A stretch of 39,498 nt of DNA, taken from NCBI GenBank assembly GCA_944382895.1, contig CALWNV010000010.1, positions 1-39,498 on the forward strand, written 5' to 3'. The notes under the pieces are model-generated. The model had not been told where the DNA came from and searched no databases. It saw only the letters and a program-made list of their open reading frames with translations. The position numbers and the translations under genes are program-made. Positions 7,951 through 16,268 of the stretch are shown here, piece after piece. How positions within the stretch are numbered: the first letter of the stretch is position 1; every line of letters begins with the position of its first letter. Source of the DNA: an uncultured Clostridia bacterium (GTDB taxonomy: Bacteria; Bacillota; Clostridia; Oscillospirales; UBA644).

Positions 7951-8853
7951 ATGGAATTTTTAACTGAAATAAATGGAAATGAATATTTATTTACCAATTC
8001 AATAAAAGAAAATGACACTATACGAAAAAGTTTTGATAAGTTATCTCAAAAAACGTTTGGTTTGTCTTTTGAAGATTGGTATAACGATGGATATTGGACA
8101 GATGCATATATTCCTTATGTTTTACTGCATAACAATCAAGTTGTATCCAATGTTTCTGTAAACATCATGAATTTAGACTATCTCGGAACACAAAAAAATT
8201 ATATTCAGCTCGGTACGGTAATGACGGATATACCGTATCGCAATCAGGGGCTATCTAAGTATTTAATGAACGTAGTTTTAACAGAATTTTCAAAAAAAAG
8301 CGATGAAGTATATTTATTTGCGAATGATAGCGTTTTGGATTTTTATCCAAAGTTTGGCTTTCAAAAAGCAGAGGAGCATCAATATATTTGTAATGTTAAT
8401 TTTGAGCCAACTAAGAAAGCTCAAAAGCTAAATATGTCAAATCTGAAGCATATAAATTTGTTACGTAAAATGGCTGTCAACAAAAGCCCTTATTCAAAAT
8501 TCCAAATGATAGAGAATGATGGACTGTTGATGTTTTATTGCTCAAAATTCATGCGGGACAATGTGTATTATACCGAAGAGTATAGTACGATAATTATTGC
8601 CGATATAACGGATGATGTGGTTGTATGCTATGATGTGTTTTGTGAAAATAATGATATCCCACTGCAAAATATATTATCTAGTATCATAGCAAAAAAAGGT
8701 ACTAAAATACAGTTTGGATTTACTCCGCTTGAAACAAATGATTATGATTTACGTTTATTTAAAGAAGAAGGTACAACGTTATTTATGCTGAATAAAAAAG
8801 AAAATTTATTCACAGCGAATGATTTGATGTTTCCCTTGCTCAGTCATGCATGA
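7951..8853 (+). CDS. GNAT-family N-acetyltransferase, two-domain
   Basis: A 300-residue protein. The N-terminal half has GNAT features: a tryptophan-rich substrate side, a beta-4 strand (LGTVMTDIPYRNQGLS) carrying the acetyl-CoA binding turn in relaxed form (normally Q/RxxGxG/A), and a YPKFGF motif near residue 130 that is common at the end of GNAT folds. The C-terminal half is a separate region without a named family, reminiscent of Eis-type two-domain acetyltransferases. ATG 7951 is chosen because GGAGG (7941-7945) lies 5 nt upstream; an ATG 12 nt earlier overlaps that site. It lies in the accessory stretch after tRNA-Ser. Substrate unknown. Confidence 0.75.
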   Translation: MEFLTEINGNEYLFTNSIKENDTIRKSFDKLSQKTFGLSFEDWYNDGYWTDAYIPYVLLHNNQVVSNVSVNIMNLDYLGTQKNYIQLGTVMTDIPYRNQGLSKYLMNVVLTEFSKKSDEVYLFANDSVLDFYPKFGFQKAEEHQYICNVNFEPTKKAQKLNMSNLKHINLLRKMAVNKSPYSKFQMIENDGLLMFYCSKFMRDNVYYTEEYSTIIIADITDDVVVCYDVFCENNDIPLQNILSSIIAKKGTKIQFGFTPLETNDYDLRLFKEEGTTLFMLNKKENLFTANDLMFPLLSHA

Positions 8854-8863
8854 TAAACAGAAG

Positions 8864-8875
8864 AAAACACCATTG
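8864..8875. repeat. Left arm of the terminator-like unit, copy 2 (partial)
   Basis: Identical in 12 nt to the left arm of the hairpin at 7495. The right arm is absent. It begins 10 nt after the GNAT gene ends. Confidence 0.5.
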
Positions 8876-8954
8876 GAATCCGCCTCCTTCGTTTAATTTT
8901 CTTTCGCCGTTTATAGTGATTGATTACTGACGTTGTTTATCTTGTCCTTTGCTA

Positions 8955-8971
8955 GAGTTCGAATCCCTACG
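8955..8971 (+). repeat. tRNA T-arm-like fragment
   Basis: Contains GTTCGAATCCCT, identical over 12 nt to the T-loop and 3' stem of tRNA-Ser at 7381-7392. No complete tRNA can be folded around it. It is a possible remnant of an attachment-site duplication made by integration at the tRNA 3' end. Confidence 0.35.
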
Positions 8972-9012
8972 ATGAAATCGCAAATATATCTTTTTCGTAG
9001 TCATTAGACATT

Positions 9013-9064
9013 GAAAACACTATTGGGATATAAACACTCTAGTTTAGATTCTAATAGTGTTTTT
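9013..9064. repeat. Terminator-like hairpin unit, copy 3
   Basis: AAAACACTATT (9013-9023) pairs with AATAGTGTTTT (9052-9062). The spacing and internal ACTCTA/CCTCTA segment match copy 1, so the two hairpins look homologous. Confidence 0.6.
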
Positions 9065-9106
9065 TATTTAAAAGCTCTACATTACTGTTGAAAGGATGAA
9101 AGCTTT

Positions 9107-9547
9107 GTGAGTGAAGAAATAAGAATTAAACAAGAGATGATTACTGCTGAGGAATATATTGATTTCTTAAAGCGAACTAATCTAGGGTCACAATATCCAA
9201 AAGAACGATTTAAAGAAAGAGTGTCTAAACTCGTAAAAAATGTTTCAATAAGTCTTGTTGCAAGAAATGAAAGAGGCTTGATAGTTGGCATTTTATTTGG
9301 ACTAACAGATTATGCTTATTGGCTCTATGTGACGGACTTAGGTGTTGACCGGAATTATGAGAGACAGGGTATTGGAAAACGGCTTATGAAAGAAGCGCAT
9401 AATAAAGCAGGTGGTGAAAAAGATATCGCCGTATATCTGATAGCAAATGAAAAGGCTGTCCCCTTTTATGAAAAAATTGGTATGAAAAAAGCTGATGACG
9501 TCATGCAATATAACCATATTGAATGGACTGAGTTTACGCTACAATAA
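9107..9547 (+). CDS. GNAT-family N-acetyltransferase
   Basis: A 146-residue single-domain GNAT. The acetyl-CoA pyrophosphate loop RQGIGKRLM near residue 87 is canonical (Q/RxxGxG/A), preceded by the beta-4 strand WLYVTDLGVD. The C-terminal FYEKIGMKK is the usual GNAT beta-5/alpha-4 end. It starts with GTG at 9107, with GAAAGGA about 10 nt upstream. It lies in the accessory interval after tRNA-Ser. The acceptor is unknown. Confidence 0.85.
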   Translation: MSEEIRIKQEMITAEEYIDFLKRTNLGSQYPKERFKERVSKLVKNVSISLVARNERGLIVGILFGLTDYAYWLYVTDLGVDRNYERQGIGKRLMKEAHNKAGGEKDIAVYLIANEKAVPFYEKIGMKKADDVMQYNHIEWTEFTLQ

Positions 9548-9844
9548 GTTCGACAACTTTTTTACTTCCTCGTTTCTCAAATTGAGATTTTTTATGCGTT
9601 AAGATAATCATGTTTTCGGATAAATCTGGTAAAATTGACTAAAGTATTATAATTAGGAATAAGGAATAACATATGTATTAGATAAAAATAAACATATTTA
9701 GACAAAATAATTAAAAAATATATTGACAAAGGTATTGTGATATGATAATATAAATATAAAAAATAATATCACATTGCTGTATCTGGATGGGGTCACGAAT
9801 CAATAAGTATTCCAGATTTATTATTGTTGATAAGGGTGGACTGT
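9548..9844. other. Intergenic region upstream of the ABC exporter
   Basis: AT-rich and without a gene. It contains the exporter promoter and its inverted repeat; I see nothing else in it. Confidence 0.6.
9723..9772 (+). promoter_or_regulatory. Consensus promoter with operator-like inverted repeat
   Basis: TTGACA (9723-9728), 17-bp spacer, TAATAT (9746-9751). The repeat GTGATAT (9737-9743) with ATATCAC (9766-9772) straddles the -10 element and could bind a repressor. About 90 nt of leader separates it from the first ABC gene. No regulator gene lies beside it. Confidence 0.65.
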
Positions 9845-11650
9845 ATGAATAAAGTAAAGATAAGAAGAATCATTGATAATAACATATGGATGCTTCGGTT
9901 GGTGTGTAAAGCGGTGCCGAGATGGCTGTGGCTTAATCTATTGATGACTATATGGGGCTGTATTCTTCAGATTATTTCTACAGTTGTTTTTATGAGGACT
10001 TTGGTCAATGAGATTGAGGCAGGCAACAGCTTTACTTCTATTGCGTTGTTTGTGGTGTTTATGTTTGTTTTCCGCTTGGTTACAGATTACTCAATCCAAG
10101 TGTACGACAGTTTCTATCTGCCGAGAGTAAACAATGATCGTCGTCGTAAGTTGCAGTCCATGTTTTATCGTAAAGTTGCAACGATTGATCTGGCCTTTAT
10201 CGAAACTCCAGAATTTTTTGAAAGATATATAATAGCAAACCGCTGGTTGTTTAACAAGGCAGGGGAGGTTGTGAATATTGTTTGCTCGACGGTGTCGGTC
10301 ATATTTATGGGTGTGTCAATGGCCGCCGTGTTAGCGGATATTCACCCACTTTTGCTTATAATGGCGTTTATTCCGTTTTTCTATTCACTGTTTTTCAATG
10401 GAAAGATTAACCGCAAAAATTATGAATACAACGTGGAGGATCAACGGCTGACTCGGGAAAGCGACTATGTAAACCGCACCTTTTATTTAGCAGATTATGC
10501 AAAAGAAATGCGGACATCCAATCTACACAGTGTAATGCTGGACAGGTTTTCTTCCGTGTCAAAAAAAATAAGAGCGTTAGTACGTAAACGATTGCCCTTT
10601 TATGCAGCGACGGATTTTGGCGGTAAATTTGTCCAAGAATATGTTGCGGATAAAGGAACATACCTGATAGCAGGAGTGTTTGCGGTACTTGGATGGATTT
10701 CATTGGGTGACCTTTTCGTCGCTACGGCGGCAATCATGTCTTTGTCACACTCACTTTCTTCTGCGGTCGGGCTGGTGCAGGGAATTGCAAACGTATCGTT
10801 TTTTATTGAAGATATACGTACATTTATGGAATATGAACCTACCGTCAAACAAAACCCGGATGGGATACAAGCTTCGCAGAAAAACAAGCATATCACGTTT
10901 AGGAACGTGTCGTTTAAGTATGATAGCATGGATCATGAATGTTTGCAGAATATTTCATTTGACATCAAACCAAATGAAAAAATTGCCATTGTCGGACACA
11001 ACGGCGCCGGTAAGACAACACTTGTAAAATTGCTTATGCATTTGTATGAGATTGATAAAGGTGAAATACTGCTAGACAATAAAAACATCCGTGAGTATGA
11101 ATTGGATTCGTATCGAGCTAATTTTGGCACAGTATTTCAAGACTATCAGGTTCTATCATTATCGGCAGTGGAAAATGTTCTAATGAAAGACGATATTACA
11201 CCTGAAGAGCGCGAGCGGGCCATTGACGCAATGAAAAAGTGTGATATTTACGACCGCTTGATGCAAGAACCGAACGGTGTAGATACGATTTTAAGTAAAG
11301 AGTTTGATGACAATGGCACAATATTGTCCGGAGGAGAATATCAGAAGATTGCTTTGGCACGCGTTTTTGCAAAAGATTGCGGAATAGTGATTTTAGACGA
11401 GCCGTCTTCCGCGCTTGACCCTATTGCCGAACACAATTTATATAAAACCATGCTTGAAGCCTGCAGGGATCGCACTGTTATATTTATCTCCCATCGATTG
11501 TCGTCAGCTGTAATTGCGGATCGCGTGTTACTGTTTGAAAACGGAAAGATTATTGAACAGGGAACTCACGAGGCTTTGATGGCACAGAACGGCAGATACG
11601 CTACAATGTTTCGGCGTCAAGCTGAGAACTATGCGGAGGTGAAAGCATGA
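9845..11650 (+). CDS. ABC exporter half-transporter (membrane and ATPase domains), first of pair
   Basis: A 601-residue fused half-transporter with a six-helix membrane domain in the first 330 residues and an ATPase domain after it. Walker A GHNGAGKTT is at about residues 384-392, followed by signature LSGGEYQ, Walker B IVILDEPSSALD with the catalytic Glu, and the H-loop ISHRLSS. The start is ATG 9845, with AAGGGTGG 6 nt upstream; an earlier in-frame TTG lacks a site. The stop overlaps the next ATG by 4 nt, indicating a translationally coupled heterodimer. Such pairs export peptides, lipids or drugs. No precursor peptide or modification gene is visible nearby, so the cargo is open. Confidence 0.88.
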   Translation: MNKVKIRRIIDNNIWMLRLVCKAVPRWLWLNLLMTIWGCILQIISTVVFMRTLVNEIEAGNSFTSIALFVVFMFVFRLVTDYSIQVYDSFYLPRVNNDRRRKLQSMFYRKVATIDLAFIETPEFFERYIIANRWLFNKAGEVVNIVCSTVSVIFMGVSMAAVLADIHPLLLIMAFIPFFYSLFFNGKINRKNYEYNVEDQRLTRESDYVNRTFYLADYAKEMRTSNLHSVMLDRFSSVSKKIRALVRKRLPFYAATDFGGKFVQEYVADKGTYLIAGVFAVLGWISLGDLFVATAAIMSLSHSLSSAVGLVQGIANVSFFIEDIRTFMEYEPTVKQNPDGIQASQKNKHITFRNVSFKYDSMDHECLQNISFDIKPNEKIAIVGHNGAGKTTLVKLLMHLYEIDKGEILLDNKNIREYELDSYRANFGTVFQDYQVLSLSAVENVLMKDDITPEERERAIDAMKKCDIYDRLMQEPNGVDTILSKEFDDNGTILSGGEYQKIALARVFAKDCGIVILDEPSSALDPIAEHNLYKTMLEACRDRTVIFISHRLSSAVIADRVLLFENGKIIEQGTHEALMAQNGRYATMFRRQAENYAEVKA

Positions 11651-13476
11651 ATCAAAATATCAATATGAAGCGCTGTTGGAAAAATAACCGATTTTTGATC
11701 CGAACTGTGCTGCGAAACCGCCCCGTATACATATTTATTATGTTTGTCGACTCAATCATGGCTCTGATGATGCCTTCTGTCATAGCTGTCTACTTTACAC
11801 GTGAATTTTTAGGAACGGTTGAATCTTTGGTATTTGAAGGAAATGCAGATTATACGAGGCTCTTCCCGGTATTTTTTCTTGTAATCGCCTGGATGCTGAT
11901 ACGCGATTTGTGGCGGATTTTTACCGACCGCGTGTACGTGCCTTACGCCGGCAACAAATTTTCGGAAAAAATTATGCGGCAGATTTACCAAAAATCTATT
12001 TCTTTGGATTTGTCATGCTATGATAATCCGGATTTTTATGAGCAATACACATGGGCTATCCAGCGCGGAGCAGGTATTTGCTTAGAATCGATCAATAACA
12101 TTATATATTTCATTGTCAATGTGATAACTCTTGTTACAATATCGGGTATTATATTGACATTGGATTGGTTTTCAATGATAATTGTTGTGCTCTATGTGGC
12201 GATATCATTCATTTTTGACTGGATATCCAAAAAGATAAATTATAACGAAGCTGTTCAAGAACAAAAGTTATGGCGAAGAATCGATTATGCGGACCGTGTC
12301 TTTTTTTTAGACAAGGTCGCCAAAGAATTACGATTAAGTAAAGTCGCAGATTTGATTCTGCGGCGTTACAACGATGATATGTTGAAGGCTAAGAAACTGG
12401 AAACCAAGTTTGTTTCAAAAAATTTTGGTCTATGGTTTTTGTATTCGTTATTTAACGGAGGATTATGGGATATCGCGTTTACGCTTGCACTGGTATCGCG
12501 AATCGTTATATATAAGACGTTGACTATCAGCGGCATGGTTACCATACAGACAGCTGCGGGGACAGTCTCGAGTAAAGTTTACGCTTTGCTTCGTAATATT
12601 GCACGTGTTCGGGAAATTGGACTGCTATCAGACGCATATATTGAATTTCTTAATCGCCCGACAGGAATTAAGCAAAATACTGATGCAAAACCTCTTGACG
12701 AGCATTTTTCATCATTAGAGTTAAAAAATGTATCGTTTCGTTACCCGGGCTCTGAAGTATATGCAGTCAAAAATTTAAGTATGAAAATCAATAAAAATGA
12801 AAAAATCGCTATTGTTGGTTATAACGGTGCCGGTAAGTCCACGCTTATTAAACTGCTGATGCGGTTATATCAGCAGGAAGATGGTCGCCTTATTATCAAT
12901 GGCCATGATGTTGAAGATGTGACGTTGGAATCATACCGAAAAAAATTCGGCTCGGTCTTTCAGGATATTCATCTATTTTCGCTTTCGATTGCGGAAAACG
13001 TATTAATGGATCATTACGATGAAAGCAAACGGCAAGATGTTTTGACTGCTCTCAAAAAGGCTCACTTTGACAAAGTCGATACATTACCCAAAGGAATTCA
13101 TTCTATGATTACGAGAGAATTTGACGAAGAAGGCGTCTTATTGTCAGGCGGAGAGCAACAAAAGATCGCTATCGCCCGCACATTTGCAAACGATTACGAT
13201 TTTATCATAATGGACGAACCATCAGCTGCTCTTGATCCGGACAGCGAATACGAGCTGAATAAACTAATGATGACTTCGGCTTTCAATAAAACCGTTATCT
13301 TTATTTCGCATCGTTTATCCACTACTCGCATGGCAGATCGCATCTATATGATGGAAAAAGGAGAAATTATTGAATATGGAACACATGATGAGTTGCTCAA
13401 ACTAAATGGAAAGTATGCTGAGATGTTTAATTTGCAGGCGAAAAACTACCGTAATGTAGATGTAAAAAGTATCTAA
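11647..13476 (+). CDS. ABC exporter half-transporter, second of pair
   Basis: A 609-residue partner of the preceding gene with the same layout. The N-terminal six-helix domain is followed by Walker A GYNGAGKST at about residue 391, signature LSGGEQQ, Walker B FIIMDEPSAALD and H-loop ISHRLS. Both subunits keep the catalytic Glu and His, so neither ATP site looks degenerate, unlike many heterodimeric exporters. It ends 24 nt before a strong terminator, closing a two-gene operon separate from the two-component genes that follow. Confidence 0.88.
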   Translation: MNQNINMKRCWKNNRFLIRTVLRNRPVYIFIMFVDSIMALMMPSVIAVYFTREFLGTVESLVFEGNADYTRLFPVFFLVIAWMLIRDLWRIFTDRVYVPYAGNKFSEKIMRQIYQKSISLDLSCYDNPDFYEQYTWAIQRGAGICLESINNIIYFIVNVITLVTISGIILTLDWFSMIIVVLYVAISFIFDWISKKINYNEAVQEQKLWRRIDYADRVFFLDKVAKELRLSKVADLILRRYNDDMLKAKKLETKFVSKNFGLWFLYSLFNGGLWDIAFTLALVSRIVIYKTLTISGMVTIQTAAGTVSSKVYALLRNIARVREIGLLSDAYIEFLNRPTGIKQNTDAKPLDEHFSSLELKNVSFRYPGSEVYAVKNLSMKINKNEKIAIVGYNGAGKSTLIKLLMRLYQQEDGRLIINGHDVEDVTLESYRKKFGSVFQDIHLFSLSIAENVLMDHYDESKRQDVLTALKKAHFDKVDTLPKGIHSMITREFDEEGVLLSGGEQQKIAIARTFANDYDFIIMDEPSAALDPDSEYELNKLMMTSAFNKTVIFISHRLSTTRMADRIYMMEKGEIIEYGTHDELLKLNGKYAEMFNLQAKNYRNVDVKSI

Positions 13477-13500
13477 TCCGAAATGTATAAAAAAATTACA

Positions 13501-13540
13501 AAAAGATTCCGGGGCATGTTCGTCCCGGAATCTTTTTTAT
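13501..13540 (+). terminator. Terminator of the ABC exporter operon
   Basis: A perfect 13-bp stem (13501-13513 with 13524-13536) ending in a T run. Confidence 0.85.
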
Positions 13541-13575
13541 AAAGTAGCAATAGTTACTTAATTATTAATTAAAGA

Positions 13576-13604
13576 TTGACGTTTGAAGTTTTTAAGTGTA
13601 TAAT
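13576..13604 (+). promoter_or_regulatory. Promoter of the two-component genes
   Basis: TTGACG (13576-13581), 17-bp spacer, TATAAT (13599-13604). It is followed by a leader of about 70 nt before the response-regulator start. Confidence 0.7.
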
Positions 13605-13676
13605 AAAGATGTATTTTTTATCTTTATTGCAGATGTTTGTAGGACAAGAATATACAAAAGGAAAGTGTGGGCTAAA

Positions 13677-14348
13677 ATGTACAGGATTTTGATTATAGAA
13701 GATGACCCTACGATTACCGGGGAAATCATAAAACAGTTAACTACATGGTCAATGGATACGCTATACGTAACTGATTTTAGAAATATATTGCCTGTGTTTT
13801 CCGAATTTTCTCCGCATTTGATCTTACTTGATATTTCCTTGCCGTTTTTTAATGGTTATCATTGGTGTAAAGAAATAAGAAAGATTTCCAGTGTCCCTAT
13901 TATTTTTATCTCTTCAGCATCTGATAACATGAATATTGTTATGGCGATGAATATGGGGGCAGATGATTTTATCGCAAAACCGTTTGACATGAATGTATTG
14001 ATAGCAAAAATTCAAGCGATGCTCAGAAGGACTTATGATTTTACCGAATCACCAACTGTTCTTGAACATAAAAACGCAATACTGAACACAGGAGATAACA
14101 CCCTTTTATATCAAAATAATCTTATCAGCCTTACAAAAAATGAATATAAAATCCTTTTTATTCTTATGGAAAATAAAGGAAAAACTGTAAGCAGAGAAAA
14201 ATTGATGGAGCGTCTTTGGGAAACCGATGTTTTTGTAGATGATAATACATTAACGGTGAATGTCAATCGGTTACGAAAAAAGTTAGATGCTGTAGGTCTT
14301 AACGGATTTATTACCACAAAAACGGGAATAGGATATCTTATAGAATAA
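13677..14348 (+). CDS. OmpR-family response regulator, BceR-like
   Basis: A 223-residue regulator with a receiver domain (phosphoacceptor D52 in LLDISLP, acidic pair IEDD near residue 8, conserved Lys in AKPFD) and a C-terminal winged-helix DNA-binding domain. ATG 13677, with AAAGGAAAG upstream, gives the normal family length; the frame is open further upstream but that would add a 27-residue non-conserved extension. It is followed after 12 nt by a small sensor kinase and then a BceAB-type transporter. This is the standard order for modules sensing lipid II-binding peptide antibiotics. A TTACA-N4-TGTAA box before the transporter is its likely target. Confidence 0.9.
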   Translation: MYRILIIEDDPTITGEIIKQLTTWSMDTLYVTDFRNILPVFSEFSPHLILLDISLPFFNGYHWCKEIRKISSVPIIFISSASDNMNIVMAMNMGADDFIAKPFDMNVLIAKIQAMLRRTYDFTESPTVLEHKNAILNTGDNTLLYQNNLISLTKNEYKILFILMENKGKTVSREKLMERLWETDVFVDDNTLTVNVNRLRKKLDAVGLNGFITTKTGIGYLIE

Positions 14349-14360
14349 AGGATGATTACG

Positions 14361-15350
14361 ATGGACATTATTAAATTATATTTTTCACAGCGAAAAAAAG
14401 CTATATTCGTTTTTATTATATTTTCCGGAATCTTTATTTTTTCATTGTTCTTATATAATCTTCCTCTTGTAGCGATATTATATCCGATAATAATCTGTCT
14501 TGTATTGATTTTTTTATTTTTTTTATATGATATCAGAAAAATAAAACAAAAACACGACAGGCTTAAAGAAATAAGTTGCTTGCCTTCAACACTTATGCAA
14601 AATTTTCCTGCTATTCATTCGCAAGACGATGCAGACTATCAAGCAATCATCCATTCGTTGCGCAATGAACAAAGTCATATTCAGGCTGAAACAGATCAAC
14701 GTTTTCAAAACATGATTGATTATTATACTATTTGGGTACATCAAATTAAAACTCCTATTGCAGCTATGAAGTTGTCTTTACAAAGCGAAGATTCTCCGTT
14801 ATCCAGACAATTGTCCGAAGAACTTCAGCGTATTGAGCAATATGTAGAAATGGTTCTTGCCTTTCTCAGATTAGACTCAGAGTCAAATGATTACGTGTTT
14901 CAGGAACAAGATATTGATGATATTATCAAAGATGCCGTTAAAAAATTTGCAGGACAATTTATACGCAAAAAACTTCGTCTGTGTTATGAACCATTAAAAA
15001 TGAAAGTGCTTACCGATGGAAAATGGCTTACTTTTGTTATAGAACAGTTATTATCAAACGCATTAAAATATACAAACACAGGAAGTATCACAATTGAGCA
15101 GGAATACCCGATGATACTTTGTATCCGTGATACAGGGATCGGTATTGCTCCCGAAGATTTACCGCGTGTATTTGAAAAAAGTTATACAGGCTATAATGGG
15201 CGTACTGATAAAAAAGCCAGTGGGATAGGGCTGTATTTGTGTAAGCGTATTTGTGACAATCTCGGACACCATATTACAATTGAGTCTTCTTTGGAAAGCG
15301 GGACAGTGGCACGAATCAATTTGGAACATAAAAACACTAAACCTGAGTAA
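14361..15350 (+). CDS. Intramembrane-sensing histidine kinase, BceS-like
   Basis: A 329-residue kinase with two close N-terminal transmembrane helices (about residues 13-32 and 37-56) and almost no extracellular loop, the BceS-type layout. Such kinases do not sense drug directly but read the state of the partner transporter. The phospho-acceptor is H127 in IWVHQIKTPI. ATPase N box (EQLLSNALKYT), G1 (RDTGIGI) and G2 (ASGIGLYL) are visible. ATG 14361 is chosen over 14352 because the AAAGGA site overlaps the earlier codon and is 9 nt from the later one. Confidence 0.9.
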   Translation: MDIIKLYFSQRKKAIFVFIIFSGIFIFSLFLYNLPLVAILYPIIICLVLIFLFFLYDIRKIKQKHDRLKEISCLPSTLMQNFPAIHSQDDADYQAIIHSLRNEQSHIQAETDQRFQNMIDYYTIWVHQIKTPIAAMKLSLQSEDSPLSRQLSEELQRIEQYVEMVLAFLRLDSESNDYVFQEQDIDDIIKDAVKKFAGQFIRKKLRLCYEPLKMKVLTDGKWLTFVIEQLLSNALKYTNTGSITIEQEYPMILCIRDTGIGIAPEDLPRVFEKSYTGYNGRTDKKASGIGLYLCKRICDNLGHHITIESSLESGTVARINLEHKNTKPE

Positions 15351-15397
15351 ATATTTGGTATTAAATATTATCTTTTAACTTCAGATAAAAGCTTATA

Positions 15398-15435
15398 TTA
15401 CAAAAATGTAAGAAGAAGCGGGGGAAATGTAAGCC
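15398..15435 (+). promoter_or_regulatory. Candidate BceR-type operator
   Basis: TTACA-AAAA-TGTAA (15398-15411) is a perfect palindrome matching the published TnACA-N4-TGTAA pattern for BceR-like regulators. A second AAATGTAAG half-site follows at about 15425-15433. A TATAAT at 15466-15471 lacks a good -35 (TGGCGA), as expected of an activator-dependent promoter. Confidence 0.65.
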
Positions 15436-15503
15436 GAATCGATGGCGAAACATTCCATTTTTTATTATAATAAACTCATAAAGACAGAAAAGGAGCAATG
15501 CTT

Positions 15504-16268
15504 ATGAGTATTTTAGAAATCAATGCTGTTAAAAAGATATATACAACGCGTTTTGGCGGGAATCAGGTTCAAGCTCTTTCAAATGTAAGTTTTCAGGTTG
15601 AAGAAGGGGAGTATGTAGCGATAATGGGGGAATCCGGCTCAGGAAAAACCACATTGTTGAATATTTTAGCTGCATTAGATAGACCTACCTCAGGAAGCGT
15701 ACGTTTAGATGGTAACGATCTTTCAAAAATCAAAGAGTCGGAAATCGCGGCTTTTCGTCGGGATAATCTTGGCTTTGTGTTTCAGGAGTTTAATCTTTTG
15801 GATACATTGTCAATAGAAGATAATATTTATCTTCCTTTAGTTCTTTCCGGGAAAACTCCGGAAGAAATGAAGTTTAGAATTACGCCTATAGCCGAGCAAT
15901 TGGGAATAAGCACTCTATTGAAAAAATATCCATATGAAGTTTCTGGAGGTCAAAAACAACGCGCTGCAGTAGCACGCGCACTTATTACAAAACCCAGATT
16001 ACTATTAGCAGATGAACCTACAGGTGCATTGGATTCTAAATCTACAGATGAATTACTTCGTTTGTTCAGAGAAATTAACAACGGAGGTCAAACTATTTTA
16101 ATGGTTACTCATTCCGTTAAAGCTGCAAGCCACGCGAACCGCATATTATTTATAAAAGATGGAGAAGTGTATCACCAGATATATCGTGGAAACAGCACAG
16201 AAAATGAACTTTATCAAAAAATATCCGACACGTTGACAATGCTTACAACTGGCGGTGATAATAAATGA
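15504..16268 (+). CDS. BceA-like ABC transporter ATPase
   Basis: A 254-residue ATPase of the MacB/BceA class. It has Walker A GESGSGKTT near residue 40, Q-loop FVFQEFNLL, signature VSGGQKQR, Walker B LLLADEPTGALD and H-loop VTHS. ATG 15504 with AAGGAG 8 nt upstream is preferred to an ATG 6 nt earlier. It powers the permease encoded by the next gene, whose start overlaps this stop by 4 nt. In characterised BceAB systems the complex frees lipid II-cycle intermediates from bound peptide antibiotics and signals to the kinase. Confidence 0.92.
   Translation: MSILEINAVKKIYTTRFGGNQVQALSNVSFQVEEGEYVAIMGESGSGKTTLLNILAALDRPTSGSVRLDGNDLSKIKESEIAAFRRDNLGFVFQEFNLLDTLSIEDNIYLPLVLSGKTPEEMKFRITPIAEQLGISTLLKKYPYEVSGGQKQRAAVARALITKPRLLLADEPTGALDSKSTDELLRLFREINNGGQTILMVTHSVKAASHANRILFIKDGEVYHQIYRGNSTENELYQKISDTLTMLTTGGDNK

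Noticed and set aside
7951-9547. GNAT toxin-antitoxin system (TacT/AtaT-type)
   Set aside because: No small ribbon-helix-helix antitoxin gene precedes either acetyltransferase, and the first is too long for that class.
9845-13476. Lantibiotic or bacteriocin export cluster
   Set aside because: The ABC pair resembles such exporters, but there is no C39 peptidase domain, leader peptide ORF or modification enzyme nearby.
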